Positions 16,611 to 24,946 of a stretch of 64,000 bases of DNA are shown piece after piece. The first letter of the stretch is position 1; each line of letters opens with the position of its first letter. Below the pieces are notes generated by a model, which made no database searches, was not told where the DNA came from, and was given only the letters and a program-made list of their open reading frames with translations. The translations under genes were made by a program, and so were the position numbers. This DNA comes from Pseudomonas fluorescens (GTDB lineage: Bacteria > Pseudomonadota > Gammaproteobacteria > Pseudomonadales > Pseudomonadaceae), in the NCBI RefSeq assembly GCF_902497995.1, contig NZ_CABVII010000019.1:83929-147928 (forward strand), in the 5' to 3' direction.

Positions 16611-16656
16611 TTTACCCTCAGTAAAAAATCAACTTGTTTTTTTACTGGTGGATAAA
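16611..16656. promoter_or_regulatory. Palindromic operator between divergent genes
   Basis: An imperfect dyad: TTTACCCTCAGTAAAAAA (16611-16628) faces TTTTTACTGGTGGATAAA (to 16656) across about 9 bp. It lies in the 176-bp region between the oxidoreductase and aldolase starts and is a good candidate site for the cupin regulator at 13879-14493 or the TetR protein at 17613-18260. Confidence 0.6.
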
Positions 16657-16715
16657 TAGATTGGGACGTCGAGTCCTATTCTTCGCGCAGACGATCAGCC
16701 CAGAGAGCAGAAACA

Positions 16716-17510
16716 ATGAATGAAATTGCACACACGACGGCTGCCGCTGCCGAGCAGGTTTCTACCGAACAACGGCTGCGCCAGGAGCTGGCTGCCTGTT
16801 ATCGATTGATCGCGCACTTTCGCATGAGTGACCTGATTTTCACCCACATCTCGGTGCGTCTGCCGGGGCCTGAACATCACTTCCTGATCAACCCCTATGG
16901 GCTGATGTTCGACGAAATCACCGCCTCCAGCCTGGTCAAGATCGACCTCGATGGTCGTGCGGTGGAGTCGTCGCCGTATCCGGTCAACCCGGCTGGCTTC
17001 GTGATTCACAGCGCCATCCACGGTGCCCGCGAAGATGCGCAGTGCGTGCTGCATACCCACACCAGGGCCGGTTGCGCGGTGGCGGCGTTGAAGTGCGGGT
17101 TATTGCCGGTGAATCAGATCTCCATGGAGTTCTACGAACGGGTCGCTTACCACGACTATGAGGGCGTGGCGCTGGATCTGGGCGAGCAGCGGCGACTGGT
17201 TCATGACCTGGGTGACAAGACGGTGTTGATGCTGCGCAACCATGGTTTGTTGACCCTCGGTGCGAGCGTCGGCCAGGCCTTTCTGCGCATGTACTACTTG
17301 GAAAAAGCCTGCGAGATCCAATTGGCGGCACAGGCCTGCGGCGAACTGGTGCTGCCACCGGCGGCCGTTTGCGAGCACACCGAGCGCCAGTTCAACGAGC
17401 CGGGTCGGCCATTGGCGGAGGGCGAGCTGAATGATCCGGATGCCATGCAGTTGGCATGGTCGGCGTTGGTGCGGTTGGCGGATCGAGTGGCGCCGGGTTA
17501 TCGGGATTGA
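16716..17510 (+). CDS. Class II aldolase/adducin family protein
   Basis: A 264-residue metal-dependent aldolase-fold protein. Near residue 110 it has the HTHTRAG zinc-ligand motif, and near 190 LRNHGLLTLG with the second histidine pair, as in fuculose-phosphate aldolase relatives. The start MNEIAHTT has only a modest AGCAGAAAC upstream. Bacterial paralogs handle sugar phosphates, ketoacids or decarboxylate sugar acids; the reaction here is not determinable. It is divergent from the flavin oxidoreductase and followed by a TetR regulator, so all three may belong to one catabolic unit. Confidence 0.85.
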   Translation: MNEIAHTTAAAAEQVSTEQRLRQELAACYRLIAHFRMSDLIFTHISVRLPGPEHHFLINPYGLMFDEITASSLVKIDLDGRAVESSPYPVNPAGFVIHSAIHGAREDAQCVLHTHTRAGCAVAALKCGLLPVNQISMEFYERVAYHDYEGVALDLGEQRRLVHDLGDKTVLMLRNHGLLTLGASVGQAFLRMYYLEKACEIQLAAQACGELVLPPAAVCEHTERQFNEPGRPLAEGELNDPDAMQLAWSALVRLADRVAPGYRD

Positions 17511-17612
17511 GCGCAATGCCCCCTCGCCACAAATTGCGCTCCTGCTGTACAGTCGTTCAGCTCAGTGGCTGCAAAACACCAGCCCAACGACTGTTCCAAG
17601 GAGATTGATCCC

Positions 17613-18260
17613 ATGACCCAGGAAGCCCGCTTTTCCCGAATGGAGCCGGAGTTGCGCAAGGCCAATCTGGTCGAGGCGACGCTGGTATGCCTCAAGCGCC
17701 ATGGCTTCCAGGGGGCTTCGATCCGCAAGATCTCGGCTGAAGCGGGGGTGTCGGTCGGGTTGATCAGCCATCACTACTCCGGCAAGGATGAGCTGGTGGC
17801 CGAAGCCTATATGGCGGTCACCGGGCGAGTCATGAGCCTGTTACGCGACGCCATGGAGCAAGCCGCGCCGAATGGCCGTGAGCGTTTGTCAGCGTTTTTT
17901 CGCGCGTCGTTCTCCGCCGAACTGCTGGACCCGCAACTGCTGGATGCCTGGCTGGCGTTCTGGGGCGCGGTAAAGACCGCCGAAGCGATCAATCTCGCCC
18001 ATGAGCATTCCTATGGTGAATACCGCAGCGAATTGCGCAAGGTGCTCAACGATCTGGCTCGGCAAGAGGGCTGGGAGGCTTTCGATGCCGACCTTGCCGC
18101 CATCAGCCTGAGTGCGCTGCTCGATGGCTTGTGGCTGGAGTCGGGACTCAACCCCGGCACCTTCACCCCGAGCCAGGGCGTGCAGATCTGTGAAGCCTGG
18201 GTCGACGGTTTGCAGGCAGGCGGTCACCAGCGTTTTCGTTTGCAGACAGAGGGCTGTTGA
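17613..18260 (+). CDS. TetR-family regulator (BetI-like)
   Basis: A 215-residue repressor. Residues about 10-60 form the TetR helix-turn-helix (EATLVCLKRHGFQGASIRKI, then GVSVGLISHHYSGKDELV), close to BetI-type proteins, and the remainder is the helical ligand-binding domain. AAGGAG nine bases upstream selects the ATG at 17613 over an in-frame ATG at 17565. It follows the aldolase by about 100 bp in the same orientation, so it may regulate that unit. The ligand is unknown; betaine-type or amine ligands are plausible from BetI similarity only. Confidence 0.85.
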   Translation: MTQEARFSRMEPELRKANLVEATLVCLKRHGFQGASIRKISAEAGVSVGLISHHYSGKDELVAEAYMAVTGRVMSLLRDAMEQAAPNGRERLSAFFRASFSAELLDPQLLDAWLAFWGAVKTAEAINLAHEHSYGEYRSELRKVLNDLARQEGWEAFDADLAAISLSALLDGLWLESGLNPGTFTPSQGVQICEAWVDGLQAGGHQRFRLQTEGC

Positions 18261-18352
18261 TCGATCGTTCAGCAATCGCTACTCTCTGCCGCTCAAGCAA
18301 GACAAATTCTAATAAGAAGCATGCCCTTCGGGCTTATGAAGGACACCAAGCG

Positions 18353-19066
18353 ATGACTCCTCGGGTACTGATCGTCGACGACGATCCGCTGATTCGCGAA
18401 CTCCTTCACGCCTATCTTTCGCAAGAAGGTTACGACGTGCACTGCGCCGCGACGGCGGAGCTGGCCGAAACCTTTCTGGCGACCAATACTGTCGACCTGG
18501 TGATGCTGGACATCCGCCTTCCGGGCAAGGATGGCCTGACCCTGACCCGCGAGCTGCGCGTGCGCTCGGAAGTCGGGATCATCCTGATTACCGGGCGCAA
18601 TGACGAAATCGACCGCATCGTCGGCCTCGAATGCGGCGCTGACGATTACGTGATCAAACCCCTCAATCCACGGGAACTGGTGTCGCGGGCGAAGAACCTG
18701 GTGCGCCGGGTTCGCCATGCCCAGCTGCAGCAACCGGCGCCGGCGCTGCGTCAGGTCAAACAGTTTGCTACCTGGGGCCTGGACACTGATCGCCGGCGCT
18801 TGATCGATGATGCCGGTGGCGAAACCCTGCTGACCCATGGTGAATTCCAGTTGCTCAGTGTCTTCCTGCGCAACAGCGGGCATACCTTGAGCCGAGATCA
18901 GTTGATGGATCAGATCCGCAACCGTGAATGGGTGCCCAACGACCGCTCCATCGACGTGCTGGTCGGGCGCTTGCGGCGCAAATTGCATGACGATCCCGCC
19001 GAGCCGCAATTGATCATTACCATCCATGGCGCCGGTTATCTGTTCACCGCCAGCGTGGCGGCCTGA
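18353..19066 (+). CDS. aruR: AruR-like OmpR-family response regulator
   Basis: A 237-residue DNA-binding response regulator. The receiver domain (1-115) has the acidic pair in VDDDP, phospho-acceptor D53 in VMLDIRLPG, and the lysine in YVIKPLNPREL. Residues about 135-235 form an OmpR winged helix (LLTHGEFQLLSVFLRNSGHT, RSIDVLVGRLRRKL). It is first in an operon with a periplasmic binding protein and the hybrid kinase, upstream of arginine transaminase genes, the arrangement of aruRS in P. aeruginosa. AAGGA precedes the ATG. It should activate the aru operon in response to arginine. Confidence 0.85.
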   Translation: MTPRVLIVDDDPLIRELLHAYLSQEGYDVHCAATAELAETFLATNTVDLVMLDIRLPGKDGLTLTRELRVRSEVGIILITGRNDEIDRIVGLECGADDYVIKPLNPRELVSRAKNLVRRVRHAQLQQPAPALRQVKQFATWGLDTDRRRLIDDAGGETLLTHGEFQLLSVFLRNSGHTLSRDQLMDQIRNREWVPNDRSIDVLVGRLRRKLHDDPAEPQLIITIHGAGYLFTASVAA

Positions 19067-19071
19067 ACCCT

Positions 19072-19842
19072 GTGTGGCGGCTGCTCTGGTTACTTCTGGC
19101 ACTGACGGGCACGTCGGCTGCGGCCGAGAAAATTCGCTACTGCGATTACCCGGTCTACCCGCCGATTTCCTGGAGCGACGGCAAACAGGTGCGCGGCCTG
19201 GCGCCCAGTGTGGTGAAGAAGCTGTTTGGCAACCTGGGGTACGAGGTCGAGATCGTCGTGCTGGGCAACTGGAAGCGCTGCCTGCTGGACGCCGCCGAAG
19301 GCCGGGTCGACGTGGTCCTGGCCTACAGCACGGCGCAACGTGAACAGACCATGCGCTTCTCGACGGTGCCGGTGTTGCGTGAAGAGGTCGCGGTGTTCTT
19401 CAACCGCCAACACCCGGTGAAGTTCGAACGGCTTGAAGACCTCGGCAATTACCGCGGCGGCCTGCTGTTTGGGGAAAGCTATGGCCTGGACTTCGATCGC
19501 TTCGTCGCCCGGCACGGCAATATCGAATGGGTATCCGACAGTCGCCAGAACTTCGGCAAGCTGATTCGCGGCAGAATCGACTTCATCACCCATGAGCGGC
19601 GCACCGGGCAGCTGTTCGTGGAAACCCTGCCGGGTGCCGCAGACATCCAGGCGTTGCCCCATTCATTGAGCGTCGACTATTTGCGGATCGCCGTATCGCG
19701 CCGTTCCACGCTGGCCGAGCGCATGCCCGCGATTGACGCCGAACTGCAGCGGATGGTTGACGCGGGCGAGATCGAACGCTGGCTGAACGAGAGTGAAGCC
19801 ACCTATCGCGACATGATCAGACTGCCGGCGGACGTGCAATGA
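19072..19842 (+). CDS. Periplasmic solute-binding protein linked to the AruS kinase
   Basis: A 256-residue protein of the family 3 binding-protein fold with a signal peptide (WRLLWLLLALTGTSAAA, cleaved near residue 18). The mature protein starts KIRYCDYPVYPPISW and has GRVDVVLAYSTAQREQTMRF. It is translated from GTG five bases after aruR and overlaps the kinase start by four bases (ATGA). That spacing strongly suggests it is the extracytoplasmic sensor of the signalling system rather than a transport component: no permease or ATPase gene adjoins it. The ligand is probably arginine or a derivative (inference). Confidence 0.8.
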   Translation: MWRLLWLLLALTGTSAAAEKIRYCDYPVYPPISWSDGKQVRGLAPSVVKKLFGNLGYEVEIVVLGNWKRCLLDAAEGRVDVVLAYSTAQREQTMRFSTVPVLREEVAVFFNRQHPVKFERLEDLGNYRGGLLFGESYGLDFDRFVARHGNIEWVSDSRQNFGKLIRGRIDFITHERRTGQLFVETLPGAADIQALPHSLSVDYLRIAVSRRSTLAERMPAIDAELQRMVDAGEIERWLNESEATYRDMIRLPADVQ

Positions 19843-22115
19843 GCCGAGCCAGTCCCGGCGGCCTGTTGCGCCGCCTGCTGCTGTTCATCCTGCTGTTCAG
19901 CCTGTGCTTCACCATTCTCGCCAGCACCGTGCAGCTGTATTTCGAGTACCGCCGTGAAATGCGCGATATCGATTCGCGCATGGAGCTGATCCGCGCCGGC
20001 TACCTGGCAAGCCTGGAACGCAGCCTCTGGGATCTCAACCAGGAGCAGTTGAATGTGCAACTGCGCGGCCTGGTGGATTTTTCCGATGTGGCCCGGGTGC
20101 GTTTGCGCAGTCCCGATTTCGACCTGCTGCAAGGCAGCGCCGCGCCGGCCGGCCCCTTGCGCATCGAGCGTTTCCAGCTCAATTATCAGCCGCCGTCCGG
20201 CCCGTCGCGACATCTGGGCGAGCTGGAAGTCAGTATCGACCTGGACGCGGTATACCGCCGGTTGTACGCCACCGGCCTGACCAGCCTGTTATGGATGAGT
20301 GTGTTCCTCTGTGGGCTGGCGGTGGCGCTGTCGGGGTTGTTCTACCGGCTGGTGACTCGGCATTTGCAGGTCATGGCCGATTTTGCCCGACGCATTGCCG
20401 CCGGTGACTGGCATGAACCTTTGCGCCTGGACAAAAGCAGCACCGGCAGCGAAGACGAAATCGATACCGTGGCTCACGCCCTGGATGACATGCGCCGGGC
20501 GATTCTCAGCGATATCCACCGCCGCGAAGTCGACCGCCTGGCGCTGCAGGACAAGCGCGACGAACTGCAGAAAATGGTCGAGCGGCGCACGGCCAGTCTG
20601 CTGCGCGCCAAGGATGAGGCCGAAGCGGCCAACCTCGCCAAGACGCGCTTCCTCGCCACCATGAGCCATGAACTGCGCACGCCACTCAATGGCATTCTCG
20701 GCATGGCCCAATTGCTGCGCGGCGCCAGCCTCGACGAGCGCGATGGCAAACGCCTGGAAGCGCTGTACAAAGCCGGCGAAGGTCTGCTGACAATTCTCAA
20801 CGAAGTGCTGTATTTCGCCCGGCTGGAGGAGGGCGAAAGCCATCCGGAGCAGGTCGACTTCTCCCTCAGGCAACTGCTCGATGAGGTACTGACGTTGCTG
20901 GAACCGCGAGGGCTGAGTAATGGCACGCAACTGCAGTGTCGGGTCGATCCGCAGGTCGACGATCGTTGTCGTGGCGCCGAGCAGTTTTTACGTCAGGTGT
21001 TGAGTAACCTGTTGGCCAACGCCATCAAGTTCACCGAGGCCGGACACATTAGCGTCGAAGTCGCGCTACTGACGGCGGGCGACCCGTCCACAGGGCAACA
21101 CCTGCGGTTCAGCGTGACCGACAATGGCATCGGCATCGCGGCGTCGGTGCAGGAAAAGATCTTCGAGCGTTTTACCCAGGCCAGCGAAGACGTGGCCCAG
21201 CGTTATGGCGGTACCGGGCTGGGATTGGCCATCAGTAAACACCTGGTGCAGTTGCTCGGCGGGCGCATCGGTGTCGACAGCCAGGAAGGGCAGGGCAGTT
21301 GCTTCTGGTTCGAGCTGTCCCTGCAACCGGCTTTGGCCGTGGCCCCTGTCACACGCGCCACTTCACCGGTTCAGGCCCTGAGCATTCTGGTGGTCGAAGA
21401 TGTGGCGCTGAACCGGGAAGTGGTCAGCGGCCTGCTGGAACGCGACGGGCATTGGGTCAGCCTCGCGGAAGATGCCGAGCAAGCGCTGGAACTCTGCCGC
21501 CGGCAGTCCTTCGAGTTGATTCTGCTCGATGTGCATCTGCCGGGCTTGAGTGGCGTCGAACTGTGCAGGCTGATCCGCAGCACACCGGGGCCCAATCAAC
21601 ACAGCCGGATCTTCGCCCTGACTGCCAGTGTGCAGCCGGCGCTGGTTCGCGGTTATCTGGATGCCGGCATGCAGGGCATTCTCGCCAAGCCGCTGAAGCT
21701 CGACAACCTGCGCCAGGCACTGGCCGGTGAACTACCGATGCCCGAGCCGGCGCCGGACACTCATCCGATGGGCTGGCAGCTGATGGACTGGCAGTTGCTG
21801 CACACCCATCGCAGCCTGCTCGGCGAGCAAAAACTACAGGGCTTGCTGGGGGTGCTGCGCGACTCGATTGCCCAGCACCGCGTGGGGATTATGGAAGCCA
21901 TTGAAGCCGGTGACTGTACCGAGGTTGCGCATCTGGCCCACCGTTTGGCCGGGAGCAGTGACTCACTGGGCTTTCGCGCCTTGGCCGAGGTGTTGCGAGC
22001 CCTGGAAGAGGCGGCATTGAGCAACGACACGACGGCGGTGCAAGCGTTGGTGCCGAGGTTTCATGGGGTGTTGCAGGGGTCGCAAGGGGTGCTGGCGGAG
22101 GTGTTGAACGCCTGA
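19839..22115 (+). CDS. aruS: AruS-like hybrid sensor histidine kinase
   Basis: A 758-residue inner-membrane kinase. A first transmembrane segment is at about 10-32, a periplasmic region follows to about 147, a second membrane segment is at about 148-170, and a HAMP region comes next. The dimerisation/phospho-acceptor domain carries H277 (ATMSHELRTPLNG), followed by an HATPase domain (VTDNGIGIAASVQEKIF, GTGLGLAIS), a receiver with D564 (LLDVHLPG) and an HPt domain with H701 (LAHRLAGSSDSLG). This gives a His-Asp-His-Asp phosphorelay to AruR. Gene order matches the arginine transaminase regulator locus. The modest periplasmic domain fits partnering with the upstream binding protein. Confidence 0.87.
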   Translation: MSRASPGGLLRRLLLFILLFSLCFTILASTVQLYFEYRREMRDIDSRMELIRAGYLASLERSLWDLNQEQLNVQLRGLVDFSDVARVRLRSPDFDLLQGSAAPAGPLRIERFQLNYQPPSGPSRHLGELEVSIDLDAVYRRLYATGLTSLLWMSVFLCGLAVALSGLFYRLVTRHLQVMADFARRIAAGDWHEPLRLDKSSTGSEDEIDTVAHALDDMRRAILSDIHRREVDRLALQDKRDELQKMVERRTASLLRAKDEAEAANLAKTRFLATMSHELRTPLNGILGMAQLLRGASLDERDGKRLEALYKAGEGLLTILNEVLYFARLEEGESHPEQVDFSLRQLLDEVLTLLEPRGLSNGTQLQCRVDPQVDDRCRGAEQFLRQVLSNLLANAIKFTEAGHISVEVALLTAGDPSTGQHLRFSVTDNGIGIAASVQEKIFERFTQASEDVAQRYGGTGLGLAISKHLVQLLGGRIGVDSQEGQGSCFWFELSLQPALAVAPVTRATSPVQALSILVVEDVALNREVVSGLLERDGHWVSLAEDAEQALELCRRQSFELILLDVHLPGLSGVELCRLIRSTPGPNQHSRIFALTASVQPALVRGYLDAGMQGILAKPLKLDNLRQALAGELPMPEPAPDTHPMGWQLMDWQLLHTHRSLLGEQKLQGLLGVLRDSIAQHRVGIMEAIEAGDCTEVAHLAHRLAGSSDSLGFRALAEVLRALEEAALSNDTTAVQALVPRFHGVLQGSQGVLAEVLNA

Positions 22116-22127
22116 CGTACAAAATCG

Positions 22128-22147
22128 TTACGACTTTTTACAACTTT
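22128..22147. promoter_or_regulatory. Tandem 10-bp direct repeat, candidate AruR site
   Basis: TTACGACTTT immediately followed by TTACAACTTT. OmpR-family regulators bind such head-to-tail half sites. It lies 113 bp before the leader ORF of the permease gene. A related GTAACAACTTTT occurs at 23906-23917 before the enoyl-CoA hydratase. Confidence 0.45.
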
Positions 22148-22240
22148 GATCTTCAGCTTCAACGCGAACTTACATGGCTTTCCAATAATCGGCACAACCG
22201 CGCCAGACGCGGTCTTCGAAGCTTATTGGAGATAATAATA

Positions 22241-22315
22241 ATGAACTGCCGTAAAGCTGATCTTCCCCCGCGCAATGACCTCCTGTCATCCGCCTTGCAC
22301 CTCGCCCAGTCTTGA
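22241..22315 (+). CDS. Possible 24-residue leader peptide upstream of the permease
   Basis: ATG at 22241 follows TTGGAGA with eight bases between and opens a frame MNCRKADLPPRNDLLSS that ends at 22315, twelve bases before the permease ATG. It has two arginine codons. Its good ribosome site and its position just before the permease suggest a translated leader that could tune permease expression. There is no paralog in this window to test conservation. Confidence 0.4.
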   Translation: MNCRKADLPPRNDLLSSALHLAQS

Positions 22316-22326
22316 GAGGTGCGGAC

Positions 22327-23733
22327 ATGAGCGAATCTATCGAGCGTAAAGGCATACAGCTGACCCGAGCCTTGAAAAGCCGGCACATTTTCATGCTGTC
22401 CCTGGGCGGGGTGATTGGCACCGGGCTGTTCATGGGCTCGGGCGTCACCATCAACCAGGGCGGTCCCATGGGGGCGGTCCTGGCTTACCTGGTGGCCGGT
22501 TTCCTGATGTACCTGGTGATGGTCTGCCTCGGCGAGCTGTCGGTGCAGATGCCGGTGTCCGGCTCGTTCCAGACCCATGCCACAAAGTACATCGGGCCGG
22601 CCACCGGTTTCATGATCGGCTGGGTGTACTGGATGAGCTGGGCGACCACCGTCGGCCTGGAATTCACCGCGGCGGGCATGTTGATGGTGCGCTGGTTCCC
22701 GGACATCCCTATCTGGTATTGGTCGGCGCTATTTGTGGTGGTGCTGTTCGGGTTGAACGCCCTGGCCACTCGCGCCTTCGGTGAAGCGGAATTCTGGTTC
22801 TCCGGGATCAAGGTGGCGGCGATCCTCGGTTTTATCATCGTTGGCGTCCTGGTGATTTTCGGCGCGATACCGCTGACCAGCGGCGCCCCGGCGCCGATGA
22901 TGACCAACCTGATCGGCGACTCGCTGTTTCCCAACGGTCTGTCGGCGGTGTTCGCGGTGATGATGACTGTGGTCTATGCCTTTCAGGGCTGTGAAATCAT
23001 GGGCGTTGCCGCTGGCGAAACCGACCAGCCGGAGAAGAGCATCCCCAAGGCGGTGCGCAACGTGGTGTTCCGCGTGCTGATCTTCTATGTGCTGGCCATC
23101 GTGGTGCTGTCGGCCATCGTCCCATGGCAGCAGGCCGGCTTGATGGAAAGTCCGTTCGTGCAGGTGTTCGACATGGTCGGCATTCCTTACGCCGCCGACT
23201 TGATGAACTTCGTGATCCTCACGGCGATTCTCTCGGTGGGTAACTCCGGGCTGTATGCCTCGACGCGGATCCTCTGGGCCATGTCGAAAACCGGCATGGC
23301 ACCCAAAAGCCTCTCGGCCTTGAGTTCTCGCGGCGTGCCGTTGCGGGCGCTGAGCATCACTCTGTGCTTTGCCCTGGTGTCGCTGCTGACCAGCTTCATT
23401 GCCGCCGACACCCTGTTCATGGTGCTGATGGCCGTCAGCGGCATGGCCGGTACTGTGACCTGGATCGTGATCGCGCTGGCGCAATATAAATTCCGTCGCG
23501 CCTTCATCAGGGAAGGCGGCAAGCTCAGCGATCTGAAATACCGCGCACCCTGGTTCCCGTTCCTGCCGCTGCTATGCATCGCCTTGTGCTGTTCGCTGTT
23601 CGTATTCCTGGCGCTGGACGAGACGCAGCGTCCGTCGCTGTATTGGGGCTTTGGCTTTATCGCCATTTGCTACGGCGCTTACTTCCTGACCAATGGCAAA
23701 CGCCAGGCGGCATTGGCGCAGGCGACGGTTTAA
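22327..23733 (+). CDS. Amino-acid permease (APC superfamily)
   Basis: A 468-residue inner-membrane permease with about 12 hydrophobic segments. The start has GGVIGTGLFMGSGVTI, the glycine-rich first-helix motif of amino-acid/polyamine transporters that contacts the substrate backbone, followed by GELSVQMPVSGSFQTHATKY. It is close to the GABA/lysine/arginine permease type. The ATG at 22327 with GAGAGGTG upstream is chosen over 22312. Its place between aruS and the catabolic genes, as in P. aeruginosa, points to uptake of arginine or a guanidino derivative. Confidence 0.85.
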   Translation: MSESIERKGIQLTRALKSRHIFMLSLGGVIGTGLFMGSGVTINQGGPMGAVLAYLVAGFLMYLVMVCLGELSVQMPVSGSFQTHATKYIGPATGFMIGWVYWMSWATTVGLEFTAAGMLMVRWFPDIPIWYWSALFVVVLFGLNALATRAFGEAEFWFSGIKVAAILGFIIVGVLVIFGAIPLTSGAPAPMMTNLIGDSLFPNGLSAVFAVMMTVVYAFQGCEIMGVAAGETDQPEKSIPKAVRNVVFRVLIFYVLAIVVLSAIVPWQQAGLMESPFVQVFDMVGIPYAADLMNFVILTAILSVGNSGLYASTRILWAMSKTGMAPKSLSALSSRGVPLRALSITLCFALVSLLTSFIAADTLFMVLMAVSGMAGTVTWIVIALAQYKFRRAFIREGGKLSDLKYRAPWFPFLPLLCIALCCSLFVFLALDETQRPSLYWGFGFIAICYGAYFLTNGKRQAALAQATV

Positions 23734-23755
23734 GCCAACAGACGAAGGGCCAAAT

Positions 23756-23852
23756 GTGGGAGCGGGCTTGCTCGCGAAAGCGGTGTGGCATTCAACATCT
23801 GTGTCGACTGACACACCGCTTTCGCGAGCAAGCCCGCTCCCACATTTCGATT
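23756..23852. repeat. REPIN (inverted REP pair)
   Basis: TGTGGGAGCGGGCTTGCTCG and its inverted copy face each other across about 45 bp. This is the typical Pseudomonas REP doublet, between the permease and the enoyl-CoA hydratase genes. Confidence 0.9.
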
Positions 23853-24089
23853 TCCTCGACATCAAGACCCCCGTACATAGCCCCCGTAGTCAGTTGTTCA
23901 AAGATGTAACAACTTTTCCGACGGGTGCTCGAAATCTTTAGTTATTCTCTTTTAAAACAATAGGTTAGATGGTTTTTGCGGCTGTTACAGGCACCCAGGC
24001 CCCAGGATTGCCGTCTTACTGAACACTCGTTTAGTATGGTCGCCATGTCGCTCCCCCCTCATGCCAAACACAACAATTCGAGGACTCGT

Positions 24090-24881
24090 ATGACTACTCA
24101 ATCTTCTCTGCTCAGTCAGGTCGAAGCGGGTGTTGCCTGGATCACGCTCAACCGTGCCGCGCAACGCAACGCGCTGGACATTCCGACCCTGAAAAACCTT
24201 CACGCCTTGCTCGACCAATTCAACGTCGATCCGGCGGTGCGAGTGATCGTGCTGACCGGGACCGGTCGCAGTTTCTGCGCCGGTGCCGACCTCGCCGAAT
24301 GGGCCGAAGCCGAGGCCCGCGGTGCGCTGGAAAGCTACGGCTGGACAGAAACCGCCCACGCCATGATGAGCCGCCTGTACAGCCTCGATAAACCGACCAT
24401 TGCCGCGATCAACGGCACCGCCGTCGGAGCCGGGATGGATTTGACCCTGTGCTGTGACTTGCGAGTTGCTGCGCAGTCCGCCCGGTTCAAGGCCGGTTAC
24501 ACCAGCATGGCCTACTCGCCGGACGCCGGTGCCAGCTGGCATCTGCCACGTCTGATCGGCACCGAGCAGGCCAAGCGTCTGCTGTTCCTCGATGAACTCT
24601 GGAGTGCCGATCGCGCCCTGGGGGCCGGCCTGGTCAGCGAAGTCTGCGCCGATGAACAACTGCCGGGCGTGGTGGGCGAACTGGCCGCGCGCCTGGCCAG
24701 CGGTCCGACCTTCGCTTTTGCCCAGACCAAGCAACTGATGCGTGAAGGCGCCCAGCGCAGCCTGTCGGAACAACTGAGCGCGGAACTCGCCGCCGGTTTG
24801 CTCTGTGGTCGCAGTGAAGATGGCGCCGAGGCCTTGCGCGCGGCGATGGAAAAACGTCTGCCTGCCTTTGTAGGTAAATAG
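24090..24881 (+). CDS. Enoyl-CoA hydratase/isomerase family protein in the aru cluster
   Basis: A 263-residue crotonase-fold protein. It has the oxyanion-hole stretch RSFCAGADLAEWAE at about 60-75 and NGTAVGAGMDLTLCCDLRVA at about 110. The expected pair of glutamates of classical hydratases is not obvious (the second region reads GYTSMAYSPDAGASWHLPRL, with aspartate), as in isomerases or other crotonases, so the exact reaction is uncertain. GAGGA before 24090 supports this ATG. It starts a run of tightly spaced genes leading to aruI and aruH; the P. aeruginosa locus has a homolog at the same position. Its role in arginine catabolism is unproven. Confidence 0.82.
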   Translation: MTTQSSLLSQVEAGVAWITLNRAAQRNALDIPTLKNLHALLDQFNVDPAVRVIVLTGTGRSFCAGADLAEWAEAEARGALESYGWTETAHAMMSRLYSLDKPTIAAINGTAVGAGMDLTLCCDLRVAAQSARFKAGYTSMAYSPDAGASWHLPRLIGTEQAKRLLFLDELWSADRALGAGLVSEVCADEQLPGVVGELAARLASGPTFAFAQTKQLMREGAQRSLSEQLSAELAAGLLCGRSEDGAEALRAAMEKRLPAFVGK

Positions 24882-24946
24882 GTTGGCCAATAAATGCGCC
24901 ATCGCAGCCCACGAATAAAAACGATGATCGAAGAACAGGTAGCGTT

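Noticed and set aside
23756..23852. Regularly shaped palindromes considered as a CRISPR array
   Set aside because: Only two facing halves with the REP core; no equal spacers and no cas genes.
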